A program made the position numbers and the translations under genes. Of a stretch of 64,000 bases of DNA, positions 42,890-52,438 are shown in pieces. The notes under the pieces are model-generated. The model saw only the letters and a program-made list of their open reading frames with translations. It did no database searches and was not told the DNA's origin. Source of the DNA: Halomonas dongshanensis (GTDB lineage: Bacteria > Pseudomonadota > Gammaproteobacteria > Pseudomonadales > Halomonadaceae); the NCBI RefSeq assembly GCF_024790395.1, contig NZ_JAJISC010000004.1, forward strand, positions 62,001 to 126,000. The letters are read 5' to 3'. Positions within the stretch are counted from its first letter, which is position 1. Each line of letters starts with the position of its first letter.

Positions 42890-44602
42890 ATGAAACCAAC
42901 CTTTTATTTGGCGGCGTCACTGGCACTGCTTAGCACTGGCCTGCTGACGGGCTGCGGTAACGATGACGAAGCTCCCGCCGCCACCGCCCAAGAAGAAGCG
43001 CCGCAGAACCCCGCTGAGCACCTACTGCGCTATATTCCCGCCGATTCGCCCTACTACGTGGCCACCCGCGAGGCGCTGCCGGAAGAGGATGTCTTTACCC
43101 TCTACCAGCGCATGCCCATGGATAGCATGGAATCGGATCTGGATGAGCTGCGCCAATCGCTGCCCGAGATCGATGATCCAGGCCTGCGCGCCATCGTGCA
43201 GGTGCTGCTCGCCGTTGGTGAGGAGCTGATGGGCGTCGAAACGCTCGACGACGTTCACGCGCTAGGTCTCAAGATGAGCCCACACTCGGCCCTTTACGGC
43301 CTGGGCATTCTGCCGGTGCTACGCTTCGAGCTCGAAGACGAAGCTAGCTTCCGCACGACATTCGAACGCGTGCTGGAGCGCGCCGAGATCCAGCCGCGTA
43401 CTGCCACCACCGACGGCACCGAGTACTGGATTCTAAGCTCGGGCGAGGGCCCGCTACAGGCGATCATGACCATCATCGATGGTCAGGCGCTTCTGTCCGT
43501 TGTACCGAGTGACGCAAGCGATGCGCTGCTGGCCGAGGTGATGGGCAAGACGCTGCCCGATGAGAACATCGATGACAGCGGCGCGCTCGAAGCTCTCGAA
43601 GAGCGTCATGCCTTTACCCCTGGGGGCGCCGGGCGCGTCGATACCGCCCGTCTGTTCGCCGAGTTGAGCGATCCCCAGCACGCGGGCACCACGGCACTTC
43701 TCGATGCCACCGACACGCAGCCGCTGGATCTCTCCTCCTGCCAGGGCGATATCGATCGTCTGACGGGCCGCTTCCCGGGCCTCGTCATGGGCATGCGTGA
43801 GTACAGCCTGGAGCGTATGGAGCTCAACCTCATCCTCCAGACCGACGAAGAGATCGTGGGTGATCTACGCGACATGATTGCGCCGGTGCCGGGCATGGGC
43901 GCGACCAATGGCATCGCCAGCGTCGGGCTTGGGCTGGATTTACCCATGCTGCTGCAAACGGTGCAGCGTTATGGCCAAGCGGTGCGCGAGAACCCCTTCA
44001 CCTGCGAAGAGCTACGGGATCTCAACGGCACCTGGGACGAGCTCAACATGGCGCTCAACAACCCCATTACCTTGATGCTGGGGTCGTCGCTTTCAGGGCT
44101 CAACGCGCGTATCGACAGCCTCTACATGAAAGCAGGCGCACCAACGCTAACGGGCGTGCTCACGCTTGCCTCGCAAAACCCCATGGGCTTGATCTCTACC
44201 GCCAGCGCCTTTTTGCCCGAGCTCGGCATGCTCGGCTTGGAGCCAGGTGGCGAAACCAAGCGCGTGGAGAGCATGATGCTGCCGCCCGAGGTGCCGCCGC
44301 TCTACGCCGCCATGTCGGATTCCGCCCTGGCGCTCAGCTCGGGTGAGGATACCAAGGCGCCGCAAGCCGCCCTCGATGCGGAAACGTCTGATCGCGACCT
44401 GCTCTTCTACAGTCACTTCACGGGTGAACTCTACACGGCACTTGCCGATGTTCTGGATCAAACGCCGAACGAAGAGATGACCGCCTCCGATATCGAGATG
44501 CTGCGCCAATACGGCGATGTCTATCGGCTGATGGAGTACTGGGTGCGGGTCGATGACGCCGGGGTCGAAATGGGTCTGTCGATGGAGCTCGAAAACGAGT
44601 AA
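42890..44602 (+). CDS. Large lipoprotein, DUF3352-like
   Basis: A 570-residue exported protein with a lipoprotein signal (LAASLALLSTGLLTGC, Cys22). The mature protein begins with an Asp/Ala/Pro-rich linker, then NPAEHLLRYIPADSPYYVATREALPEE, a pattern seen at the start of DUF3352 proteins, followed by repeated alpha/beta segments (RFELEDEASFRTTFERVLERA; ILSSGEGPLQAIMTIIDGQALLSVVPSD). Very acidic, as in halophile envelope proteins. Function unknown. Single gene with its own terminator. Confidence 0.78.
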   Translation: MKPTFYLAASLALLSTGLLTGCGNDDEAPAATAQEEAPQNPAEHLLRYIPADSPYYVATREALPEEDVFTLYQRMPMDSMESDLDELRQSLPEIDDPGLRAIVQVLLAVGEELMGVETLDDVHALGLKMSPHSALYGLGILPVLRFELEDEASFRTTFERVLERAEIQPRTATTDGTEYWILSSGEGPLQAIMTIIDGQALLSVVPSDASDALLAEVMGKTLPDENIDDSGALEALEERHAFTPGGAGRVDTARLFAELSDPQHAGTTALLDATDTQPLDLSSCQGDIDRLTGRFPGLVMGMREYSLERMELNLILQTDEEIVGDLRDMIAPVPGMGATNGIASVGLGLDLPMLLQTVQRYGQAVRENPFTCEELRDLNGTWDELNMALNNPITLMLGSSLSGLNARIDSLYMKAGAPTLTGVLTLASQNPMGLISTASAFLPELGMLGLEPGGETKRVESMMLPPEVPPLYAAMSDSALALSSGEDTKAPQAALDAETSDRDLLFYSHFTGELYTALADVLDQTPNEEMTASDIEMLRQYGDVYRLMEYWVRVDDAGVEMGLSMELENE

Positions 44603-44659
44603 AAGTCGCAGATAACCAAACGACTAGGTAGCACGACCGGATAGATAAGAGGCAAACGA

Positions 44660-44687
44660 CAGCGGGGAGCCAAATGGCTCCCCGCTG
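44660..44687 (+). terminator. Terminator downstream of the lipoprotein gene
   Basis: 12-bp perfect stem CAGCGGGGAGCC with loop AAAT, T-rich afterwards. Confidence 0.8.
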
Positions 44688-44723
44688 TTATGTGTTTTAA
44701 AACGTGTTTTAAAACTAAAAACG

Positions 44724-44903
44724 TTACTTCTTGAGCGCTTCCTTGGCTTCGCCCTTGCCTTTTTGCAATTCGCCCTTGGCCTGCTGCGCCTTGCCTTTGG
44801 CTTCGGTTTTGGTGCTGCCGGTTGCTTTACCAGCGGCTTCCTTCACTTTACCCGCCGCCTTGTTCGCAGTACCTTTCGCTTGATCAGTTTTGCCGTTAGT
44901 CAT
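44724..44903 (-). CDS. CsbD-like stress protein
   Basis: A 59-residue, highly charged Lys/Ala/Glu-rich protein (MTNGKTDQAKGTANKAAGKV...KGEAKEALKK) with the 11-residue-type KxKxxAGK repeats of CsbD/UPF0337 proteins, predicted unstructured or helical. Members are strongly induced in general stress; molecular role unknown. AGAGG precedes ATG 44903; a GTG three codons upstream is less likely. Confidence 0.8.
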   Translation of the reverse strand: MTNGKTDQAKGTANKAAGKVKEAAGKATGSTKTEAKGKAQQAKGELQKGKGEAKEALKK

Positions 44904-45082
44904 GTCGAACACCTCTAATCCGTGAGATAGACAGTCTAGTCAGACGATACGCGGTTGCGGCCTCTAAGCGCGCTAACCAGCGTATTAAGAGCATAGTACA
45001 GACTTACCAACATCGCTCGGTTAAGGTGTAAATTTGCAGTAAAAATTCGTCTCAGTGCGTCACGCTGGTGCGTCATTGGTAC

Positions 45083-46114
45083 TTATGCACTGCTGCGCGC
45101 CCAAGTGGTGAGGTTAAGCAGATAGTGCAGCGTGGCCATCACCAAGATGGTCAGCGTCATCGCGACCGCCATCGAGGAGAAGCGATAGAGCGCGCTGTAG
45201 ACCAAATCCTGCTGCGGCCCGAGCGACTGGCCAAACAGAATGCCAAGCGTGGTGAGCCCGCCGAAGCCAATCCCCGAGCCGCCGCCTTCGAGAATATGCG
45301 CGCGCGCGAAGAACATCAGCCCCACCCAATAGAGCAGCATGATCAACGAAAAATGGTAGGCGTGGGTATAAAGCAGTAGCTGCATGACAAGCGCCAGGTT
45401 ACAGCCCAAGAGCGTGCCCACGGCGCGCTTACCTGCCGATGCCCGCGCGCCGGGATAGCCTAGCGCGAACAGGATCAGAATCGTGGCCATTTGCGCCGAA
45501 AGCGAGCCCTGCAGATCCAGCACCTGAAACACGATGAAGGAGAGCGTAGCGGTCATTCCCCCCATCAGCGCCTCGTGGCGTACCTGTGAGGCGCTTTTTT
45601 CGCTACGCGGCGGCATCTGGCGGGGCGCTACATCGGGAAATAGCCAGTGCATCAAGAAAGCGAGCAGCACCGCTAAAACGCTGGCGCGGAAGTTATTGCC
45701 AATCAAGTCGCCCAGATCCAGCTGCGGGTAGCTGGCAAAGTGTAGCAGTACGCTTAGCGTCAGCACTCCGTTGGCGCCGAAGAGAAAGAAAGGCCCCTTC
45801 GCCATGAGGTAGAAGCGCGCGGTAAACAGGGCCAACACCACCAGCGTCATGATCACCGGCATGTGCATTAAAAAGCCGACGATCAGCGTCACCTCGATGG
45901 AGTTGACCACGATGGTGCTGACGAACTGACGCACCACGTGCGCATTGATGAAGGGCACCATCCCGAGCAGGAACATGGGGAACACGGTGTAGAAGACCCC
46001 GTAGTTCCACCCCATGAGCTGGCTGACGAAAAAGCCCAAACCGCCGCCGCCCGCAATGCGCAGGCACTGGCGTAGGCCGTTGTCGGTAAGCCCAGGCACG
46101 GCGCTAGTAGACAA
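45083..46114 (-). CDS. DUF2955/FUSC-type aromatic-acid exporter membrane protein
   Basis: A 343-residue protein with two sets of hydrophobic helices separated by a hydrophilic middle (HWLFPDVAPRQMPPRSEKSASQVRHEALMGG), the half-repeat plan of FUSC/AaeB-like exporters, subtype DUF2955. It overlaps the HlyD-type adaptor gene by 11 bp and starts with TTG 46114 or a GTG at 46099; neither has a good ribosome site, so it depends on coupling. The pair would form a two-component efflux pump for aromatic or drug-like compounds; substrate is not inferable. Confidence 0.8.
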   Translation of the reverse strand: MSTSAVPGLTDNGLRQCLRIAGGGGLGFFVSQLMGWNYGVFYTVFPMFLLGMVPFINAHVVRQFVSTIVVNSIEVTLIVGFLMHMPVIMTLVVLALFTARFYLMAKGPFFLFGANGVLTLSVLLHFASYPQLDLGDLIGNNFRASVLAVLLAFLMHWLFPDVAPRQMPPRSEKSASQVRHEALMGGMTATLSFIVFQVLDLQGSLSAQMATILILFALGYPGARASAGKRAVGTLLGCNLALVMQLLLYTHAYHFSLIMLLYWVGLMFFARAHILEGGGSGIGFGGLTTLGILFGQSLGPQQDLVYSALYRFSSMAVAMTLTILVMATLHYLLNLTTWARSSA

Positions 46115-47165
46115 AATGCAACCAACTTACGAGATGCGCCTGCAGCCAGGCAAAGGGTTTGGCCAGCGCCGCATCACCCGGCACCAACTGCACCGAGGCC
46201 CGCGCGCCAGTCGCCATGGGAACGGCCAGAGGCTCATCGAGCAGAATATGCACGCGCAAGCGCTGCGCATCGCGCACCCAGCGGTTGGTGGTGGGAATAT
46301 CGGTTAGCTGGCCGTTGGCCGCCTGCTGGCCCTGAAGCACCCCCGCTTCGATGTTGGTGACATGCGCGGGGAAAATCTGCCCCGGAAGGCTATCGAAAAT
46401 CACCTCGGCGGGGTCGCCTAGGTGTAGGTGGCGCACGCTCTTCTCGCGAAAATCCGCCACGATATCGAGGGTATCACTGACCATGGCGATGACCGGCTGC
46501 CCCGCCTGCACGTAGCTACCGGCTTGGAGTTGCAGGTTGGTTACGGTGCCTGCCTGCTGTGCGCGCACTTCGGTATGCTCCAGATCAAGACGCGCCCGCG
46601 CCAGCTGGTTACGCGCCTGACGCAAGCGCAGGTTGGCATCGCCCTCCTCGCCCAGCTGCACTTCGAGGCTGGTAATTGCCGCTTCGGCAGCGCGAACGTC
46701 GGCCTCGGCAGTTTGGGCGGCAGCCACCAGACTTTCGTAGTTCTGACGCGACAGGCTTTGGCGCGCAACCAGCGTCTCGCCGCGCTGGCGTTCGCTGCGT
46801 TTTTCTTGAACCAGCGCCTGGGCCGAGCTCAAATCCGCCTGCGCGGCGGCCAGGTTCGCCTCTAGCTGCGCGTTCTCCTGGCGCGCCTGCTCGAGCATCA
46901 AGTTCGCCTCTTCGACGGCAATCTCAAAAGGCTCGGCATCCAGCGAGAAGAGTACGTCACCTTTAGAGACGCGCTGCTGCTCGTGGATCTGCACGCGCTC
47001 GACCGGCGCGCTCAGCTCAGGCGCAATGCTCACCACCGGGCGCAGCACGCGCGCCTCCGGCGTCAGCGGCATGAAGCTGTCGGCCAGGATGAAGTAGGCG
47101 AATAACACCACAAAGGCAGCCAACGCCACCTTCACCCAGCGGGCGAATTGTTGATCAGGGGACAT
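46104..47165 (-). CDS. HlyD-family membrane fusion protein
   Basis: A 353-residue periplasmic adaptor: one N-terminal transmembrane helix (VALAAFVVLFAYFILADSF), lipoyl/barrel-sandwich halves (SAPVERVQIHEQQRVSKGDVLFSLD and VRAQQAGTVTNLQLQAGSYVQAGQPVIAMV) and a central coiled-coil hairpin (residues ~80-200). The C-terminal beta domain includes DFREKSVRHLHLGDPAEVIFD. It links the DUF2955 inner-membrane partner to an outer-membrane factor encoded elsewhere. Confidence 0.9.
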   Translation of the reverse strand: MSPDQQFARWVKVALAAFVVLFAYFILADSFMPLTPEARVLRPVVSIAPELSAPVERVQIHEQQRVSKGDVLFSLDAEPFEIAVEEANLMLEQARQENAQLEANLAAAQADLSSAQALVQEKRSERQRGETLVARQSLSRQNYESLVAAAQTAEADVRAAEAAITSLEVQLGEEGDANLRLRQARNQLARARLDLEHTEVRAQQAGTVTNLQLQAGSYVQAGQPVIAMVSDTLDIVADFREKSVRHLHLGDPAEVIFDSLPGQIFPAHVTNIEAGVLQGQQAANGQLTDIPTTNRWVRDAQRLRVHILLDEPLAVPMATGARASVQLVPGDAALAKPFAWLQAHLVSWLHFVY

Positions 47166-47330
47166 ACGGATTCACTCGAGAACCAAAAAAACGTGTCGGA
47201 CGGCACGCCAAAGGCGCACCGCAAGCTGCGACGAACGTCTAATCTAGCACATTATTAGCAAGCTAACAAATGATCATAAGCACGAATCGTAAGTACGAAT
47301 TCGTGAGCTAAAAAATAGCGAGCAATAAAA

Positions 47331-47357
47331 CGCCCCTGCGCCTAAGGCAGCAGGGGC
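47331..47357. terminator. Terminator of the outer-membrane protein gene
   Basis: CGCCCCTGC pairs with GCAGGGGCG, loop of about 8; lies just after the gene's stop codon, with an A run upstream on + (T run on minus). Confidence 0.65.
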
Positions 47358-47398
47358 GATGGTCGACTTAGCACTACGCAGCGATGCGCGTGGCAGGA

Positions 47399-47908
47399 TT
47401 AGAACCGATAGCGCAGGCCTACGCTGGCGGCGTCGAAATCGTAGGCCGACTTATCCAGGTAGCGCATGTAATCAGCGCCGATGGCGAGATTATCGGCGAC
47501 GTCTACCTCGGCCCCGGCGCCGTAGGAGAAGCCGCTTTCGCGGTCGATGTCGAAATCCACTTCGGTCATACCAACGAGGCCATAGACGCGAAAGTCTGGC
47601 GTGATGGGCGCGATACCCTTGGCGTAGGCGCCGACCAGATAGTCGAGCTCAGCACCGCCATCAGAGCCGCCGGTGCCTACGTGGCCTTCCAGGGCGAAGT
47701 AGTCGTTGAACTGGGCACCGCCGCGTAGGCGCAGACCCACGTCATCGCGCGAAGAGCCGTTATCGGGATCCAGGTTCCAGAACATGGCATCACCGCCCAC
47801 GTAGCCCTGCGGATAACCAAAGGACTGCTGAGCCTGAGCGGTAGTGGCGAACGCACCGGCACCGACCAGTGCGCATAGAGTAGTCACGGAGAGCAGTGTC
47901 TTTTTCAT
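47399..47908 (-). CDS. Small outer-membrane beta-barrel protein
   Basis: A 169-residue protein with a signal peptide (LLSVTTLCALVGAGAFATTAQA, residue ~26) and an alternating beta pattern of about eight strands, ending in a C-terminal aromatic (GLRYRF), the signal for outer-membrane insertion. Resembles OmpA/OmpW-like 8-stranded barrels (outer membrane protein beta-barrel domain). AGG ribosome site 12 bases ahead. Function unknown. The left border repeat of the 48-57.6 kb island lies 70 bp upstream of this gene. Confidence 0.85.
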   Translation of the reverse strand: MKKTLLSVTTLCALVGAGAFATTAQAQQSFGYPQGYVGGDAMFWNLDPDNGSSRDDVGLRLRGGAQFNDYFALEGHVGTGGSDGGAELDYLVGAYAKGIAPITPDFRVYGLVGMTEVDFDIDRESGFSYGAGAEVDVADNLAIGADYMRYLDKSAYDFDAASVGLRYRF

Positions 47909-47975
47909 GATGCGAAACCTCAGTTAAAAAACAGTGTTTCCTTACGCTCCTGCAGTGTGGTTCAGCGGCGAGAAA

Positions 47976-48011
47976 AATGCAAATACGCCGCCACCAAACG
48001 GCCTACTCAAC
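47976..48011. repeat. Left 36-bp direct repeat of the second island
   Basis: Matches 57552-57587 at 34 of 36 positions (AATGCAAATACGCCGCCACC then CAA, two mismatches, GCCTACTCAAC). Offset 9576 bp. Confidence 0.85.
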
Positions 48012-48031
48012 TCAGCTCGGCGAGAAAGTCG

Positions 48032-48958
48032 TCAGCGTGTTGAAAGCGCCTCTAGCGCCGCGACTAGTGCCTCGAAGGTGACACCGTCGAAGCCGATGCC
48101 AACCAATTGACCGTTGCCCGGACGCGGGGAGCTCGGGGTCCAGTAGGCCTTGTCACCGCTCCACTGGAAGACGTAGTGGCGGCCGTCTGCCTGCAGAAAG
48201 CCCTTGGCGCGGGCAATACCATCCGCATGGGCGGTCAGTAGCGCCTCGAGTTCCTGGCGTTTGAGCGTGGCGGACAGGGTGATAGCGAAGCGCTTCCATG
48301 CCGGATCGGGGCCGGCCGGCCGATAAACTGACCGAAAACGAGGGCGGGGCCTCGAGGCATGGAGGTCTTCGAGGACGGAGCCTAGCTCGCGCTCGCCGCC
48401 GGAAGACGTCTCCCAGGAACGGCTGGCGCCGGGGTTGAGGGCGGCAAGGCGTTCTTGCAATTGCTGCTGCACCGAGTGGTCGAGAGTGTCACCCCGGTTG
48501 CAGGAGAGCTCGCTGGCGGCGGCAATCTGCTCCACGATCAAGTCGCCGACACGGCGATCGGCGAGGCGTGTTGCTAGCGAGGCCAGGTCGATCAGGGTGA
48601 CGATGCGCGTGAGATGATACTGCCGGGCGACCCGAATCAGATCGGCAATGCGTGTCGGCCTGGCCACCCCGCTGGTCTCAATCAGCACTTGGGTCGGCGG
48701 CTCGGACCAGCGGGCAATACGTGACAGCTGTGTGCCCAGCTCGTCACTGAGCGAGCAGCACAAACAGCCGCTGCTCAACTTGAGCAGACGATCGCCCTGA
48801 TAGTCGATCAGCTCGGCATCGACGTTGATGGCGCCGAAGTCGTTGACCAGCACCAGCGTTCCCGATGCGACACCGTTGCGCAGATGCGCGTTGAGCCAGG
48901 TGGTCTTGCCGACGCCGAGATAGCCTGCGATCAGAGTGACGGCGATCGTCTTGGCCAT
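48032..48958 (-). CDS. COG0523/CobW-type metal-chaperone GTPase
   Basis: A 308-residue G3E GTPase: Walker A AGYLGVGKTTWLN (residue ~8), VNDFGAINVD, the metal-binding SSGCLCC (CxCC) motif at about residue 62, and IETSGVARP as the Walker B/switch. The C-terminal domain (YVFQWSGDKAYWTP) is the usual CobW_C. It should load a divalent metal into a client with GTP hydrolysis. The start ATG 48958 follows TAAGGAG, whose TAA is the amidohydrolase stop, so the two are coupled; the amidohydrolase is the obvious client. Confidence 0.88.
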   Translation of the reverse strand: MAKTIAVTLIAGYLGVGKTTWLNAHLRNGVASGTLVLVNDFGAINVDAELIDYQGDRLLKLSSGCLCCSLSDELGTQLSRIARWSEPPTQVLIETSGVARPTRIADLIRVARQYHLTRIVTLIDLASLATRLADRRVGDLIVEQIAAASELSCNRGDTLDHSVQQQLQERLAALNPGASRSWETSSGGERELGSVLEDLHASRPRPRFRSVYRPAGPDPAWKRFAITLSATLKRQELEALLTAHADGIARAKGFLQADGRHYVFQWSGDKAYWTPSSPRPGNGQLVGIGFDGVTFEALVAALEALSTR

Positions 48959-48968
48959 GGATGACTCC

Positions 48969-50597
48969 TTAGTCATTGGCGAAGAGGCGCCCGCCAACCA
49001 TCGTCGCGGCGACGCCGATCTTGGGCAACTGATCCACTGCCACCTCGCGGGGGTCCTCGTCGAGGATGGCCATATCGGCGAACTTGCCCACCTCCAGGCT
49101 GCCAAGGTGGCCATCTAGCCTCAGGGTGTAAGCAGCATCCAGCGTGATCAGTTTTAGTGCGCGCTCGACGCTAAGTGACTCCATCGGGCCGAGGACCTCA
49201 CCGCTGGCGGTACGTCTAGCTACGGCACACCAAGCCGTGAACAGGGGTGCCAGCGGTGTGACCGGGGCATCGCAGTGGGCGGCGATGGGTATGCCGAGAC
49301 GATCCGCCGAGGCCAGCGGCTCAAGACGCTGGCTACGCTCGTAGCCGAGCGTGCGCTGACGGTGGATGTCGCCCCAGTAGTAGATGTGGTTGGCGAACAT
49401 GTTGAGACAAACACCCAGGCGTGCGGCGCGCTTCATCTGTGCCTGATTGATGATCTGGCAGTGTTGCAGCGTATGGCGATGATCCGGCCGTGGCCACAGT
49501 TCCAGCGCCGACTCGATGGCATCGAGCATCAGATCGACCGCTTCGTCGCCGTTAGTGTGGATATGCAGCTGCAGGCCGGCCTGGTGATAACGCTGCACGA
49601 TCTCGGTCAGCCGTTCCGGCTCGGCGTTCCACATGCCGTTGGGGGCACCGTCATGGTAGCCAGGCCAGTTGAGCCGCGCGGTATAACCCTGAATCGAGCC
49701 ATCGGTCATTAGCTTGACCAGTCCGAAGTGCAGCTTGTCGCTGGCCTGACCGGCGGCATCAAGCACCCGCTCGATGCCCTCTTCGGGGGTGTAGGTGAGC
49801 GCACTCATGGCCGGAACGAGGCGCATCGGGACATCGTCACGGTTGCAGGTGTCGCGCATGCTGGCGACGCCTGCGTCGCTCAGCGGATTGTAAAGATCGG
49901 TCAGCGTGGTGACACCGTGACGCTGGGCAATACGCGCGTAGCGCTCTAGCGTGGCAGATTCGCTACCGCGGTCGAAGAGATCGATGCCGAGGGTATCGAA
50001 GATCGCGAACATCGCCGCCATTTCGCGCAGCTCGCCGTTGGGCCGACCGTCCTCGAAGGTCATCACGCCTTCGATATCCGCTTGAGTCTCGAGGTCGGCG
50101 CGCGCCAGCATGGCGCTGTTGACGGTCATCATGTGCAGATTGGCATGGAGCACCACGATCGGCCGCTCGCGATCGACGCCATCGAGCTCATCACGAGTCA
50201 GACGACGGATCGGGAAATAGATCGGATCGAAGCCCCACGCGATCAATGGCTCGCCTGCGGGCAGAGATACGGTCTGGGCGGCTAGGTGGCGCTGCAGTGC
50301 ATCGATATCGGTCAGGCCCGGCCAGGTCTCGCCAGTGGGGTCGGTGCGCGGGAAGTAGCCTGCGTAGGCGTACTCCCAGAGCACGCCCTCCAGCGCATGA
50401 CTATGGCCCTCGACGAAACCGGGCAGAATAACTTTGTCGGCGAAGCGTTCGTCGAGCTCGTAATCGCCCAGATCGGCTAGTGTTTCCAGCGAGCCGACCC
50501 CAAGGATCTTGCCATCGCGGACGGCGACGTGGGTCGCCTCCGGCTGGGACGGGTTCATCGTCAGAATGCGACGAGCGGCATAGATGCAGTGGCTCAT
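48969..50597 (-). CDS. Metal-dependent amidohydrolase, YtcJ-like
   Basis: A 542-residue amidohydrolase-3 family enzyme: beta-sandwich start (YAARRILTMNPSQPEATHVAVRDGKILGVG), metal site GFVEGHSHALEG (HxH, about residue 65), HTNGDEAVDLML and DHRHTLQHCQIINQAQM (further His ligands), AAHCDAPVTPLAP with the catalytic Asp, and the C-terminal GSLEVGKFADMAILDEDPREV. Hydrolyses an amide, imide or exocyclic bond; substrate unknown. ATGA overlap with the symporter gene upstream and coupling to the CobW gene downstream. Confidence 0.86.
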   Translation of the reverse strand: MSHCIYAARRILTMNPSQPEATHVAVRDGKILGVGSLETLADLGDYELDERFADKVILPGFVEGHSHALEGVLWEYAYAGYFPRTDPTGETWPGLTDIDALQRHLAAQTVSLPAGEPLIAWGFDPIYFPIRRLTRDELDGVDRERPIVVLHANLHMMTVNSAMLARADLETQADIEGVMTFEDGRPNGELREMAAMFAIFDTLGIDLFDRGSESATLERYARIAQRHGVTTLTDLYNPLSDAGVASMRDTCNRDDVPMRLVPAMSALTYTPEEGIERVLDAAGQASDKLHFGLVKLMTDGSIQGYTARLNWPGYHDGAPNGMWNAEPERLTEIVQRYHQAGLQLHIHTNGDEAVDLMLDAIESALELWPRPDHRHTLQHCQIINQAQMKRAARLGVCLNMFANHIYYWGDIHRQRTLGYERSQRLEPLASADRLGIPIAAHCDAPVTPLAPLFTAWCAVARRTASGEVLGPMESLSVERALKLITLDAAYTLRLDGHLGSLEVGKFADMAILDEDPREVAVDQLPKIGVAATMVGGRLFAND

Positions 50598-51997
50598 GAC
50601 GGATTCGCCTCCTGCAGAGAGGCATTCGAGACGCCCCGGCTACGCTGCCACTTCATTAGCAGCGGTACGCAGACCAGCATCAGCATGAAGTAGCCGCCGA
50701 AAATAGCCAGGTACTGCCAGGTGCTCAGGGTCGGCGCGATTGGCGCGATGAAGAACAGCGTCGGAATGTTGACAACGATGATCGCGATATTGAAAAACGC
50801 CAGTTCCTTGGGGACCGAAGTACTGAAATCCGCGTCCAGCATGCGCAGTAGCAGAAGGCCGGTGCCGGTGGAGCCGCAGCAGCAGCCGAAGGCGGTGACT
50901 GCACGCTCGGGGCCGAGTCGCCCGCTGAGCCGACCGATCGCCATGGCGCCGAGGAACGTCACCAAGGTGATGACCACAGTCACGATCGCGATCGGTACCA
51001 GCAGGGAGGCCAGGACGGAGATCTGGATGCTCATCAGTGTGGCGACGACCATGAAGTCGACCGAGCCGCTGGTAATACGCTTCAGAGTATCGTCGTCGAC
51101 CTTGTCTGCCCAGCCGCAGCGATCGATCACCAAGCGCATCAGCACGCAGACCGTCAGACCATGGATGAAGAACAGGTTGTAGCTGAAGAAGACCGACAGC
51201 ACCTGATTGCCCCCGACCAGCGGCTGCATCACGGTGAGCCAGACATAGGTGATGACGTAGGCCAGACCGAGCAGACCAACGTGCCAGGCCAGCGAGTCGA
51301 CGGTGCCTGAGTGAGATACCTGCTTGCCTGCCGAGGGGCGAGACGTCGGCTTGTGGAAGCCGGCGATGAAGTCGTCATCCAGGGTCGATTCGCGATTGGC
51401 GTTCATGCCGCGCTTGAGGAAATAGCGCGCGGCGGGAACACCGACGACAAAGGCGGCGACGAAGCCAAGCGAGGCAAAGATGACGCCGACCTGGGCCGCA
51501 TTGGCGATACCGTAGTCGTTCTCCCAGATGGTGCCGTAGGTTAGCGCCTGACCGGGCCCTTGGGTAAAGCCGTGGGTCACGATGGCGCCGAGCAGTGGGC
51601 TCAGGTCACTGCCGCTGAGCAAGTCGTAGCCCGCCATCAAGGCGTAGCCGATCACCGCTTGGGCGCCGAGGCTGGCGGTCCAGATCAGTGTGAGCCACAG
51701 CCCGCCGCCGAGAATGCCCTGCCTGGCTTCGCCAACGGCAGGCTTGGGGCTGCCGGTGAGGCACAGTGACATAAAGCTCAGAGTGAAGAAATGGAAGGCC
51801 AGGGTGGTGAAATCCGACGGCCCGTAGCCGGGGATCCAGCCTAGCGAGAGCAGCGCGAAGCCGATGACGCCGGCCACGATGCTGCCCGGAATCAGACTGG
51901 CGCGCAGAAAACCGAGTCGGCTGCGCAGCAGGCTGCCGATAACCAGCAGGCCGGCCAGCAGCGCAAAGGCGATAATGCCGTGAAAGGTGCTGCCCAT
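50594..51997 (-). CDS. GltS-like sodium/solute symporter
   Basis: A 467-residue membrane carrier with about ten to twelve hydrophobic spans in two half repeats (GIIAFALLAGLLVIGSLLRS; SIVAGVIGFALLSLG; GAIVTHGFTQGPGQALTYGTIWE, where GPG with following residues resembles the re-entrant loop of GltS; second copy FGCCCGSTGTGLLLL). Belongs to the sodium:glutamate symporter (ESS) fold family. First gene of the operon (symporter-amidohydrolase-CobW), so it should import the amidohydrolase's substrate. GAGG precedes ATG 51997. Confidence 0.82.
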   Translation of the reverse strand: MGSTFHGIIAFALLAGLLVIGSLLRSRLGFLRASLIPGSIVAGVIGFALLSLGWIPGYGPSDFTTLAFHFFTLSFMSLCLTGSPKPAVGEARQGILGGGLWLTLIWTASLGAQAVIGYALMAGYDLLSGSDLSPLLGAIVTHGFTQGPGQALTYGTIWENDYGIANAAQVGVIFASLGFVAAFVVGVPAARYFLKRGMNANRESTLDDDFIAGFHKPTSRPSAGKQVSHSGTVDSLAWHVGLLGLAYVITYVWLTVMQPLVGGNQVLSVFFSYNLFFIHGLTVCVLMRLVIDRCGWADKVDDDTLKRITSGSVDFMVVATLMSIQISVLASLLVPIAIVTVVITLVTFLGAMAIGRLSGRLGPERAVTAFGCCCGSTGTGLLLLRMLDADFSTSVPKELAFFNIAIIVVNIPTLFFIAPIAPTLSTWQYLAIFGGYFMLMLVCVPLLMKWQRSRGVSNASLQEANPS

Positions 51998-52438
51998 GAT
52001 GAGTAGTCCTCGTAGTTGACGTTGTTGTCGGCGACGTCATGTCCAACATTGATATTGTGGTCTTGGATAGACGCTCGGTATCGATATCGGGACTAGAAGG
52101 TCCACCGATTTCGGCATTTATGCCGGTCTCGTTGCCAGTGTTGCCCCAAGCGTCGCTCCGAGGGCGCCACTTATCGGGCTTGACCCGTTCCCCTGAAGGC
52201 CACGCCCACAGCCCGATTCAAAGCCACGATGCCGATCATACTAAAGTCAAAAATGCGGACCTCTAAAGGACAGTTCAGGTGCACGCCCGAGACAGTTGTA
52301 AGCCGCGTAAACAGTGCGGTGGCGTACTTTGCGTGGTTGACCCACGGGTCAAAAGGCAAGGCGTCAGTAAACGCCATAAGAAAGTGGCGTAAATCTTGCT
52401 TCGATAGCGAATGCGGAGCATTGCTATGGGAGTGACAC
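51998..52438. promoter_or_regulatory. 441-bp divergent promoter region between the symporter operon and the MocR gene
   Basis: No coding region seen. It contains a 16-bp near-continuous palindrome TTGACCC-AC-GGGTCAA at 52337-52352, about 87 bp before the MocR start, and an AT-richer stretch around 52050-52100 with CGGTATCGATATCG. These are candidate regulator sites; none matches a site I can name. Confidence 0.45.
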
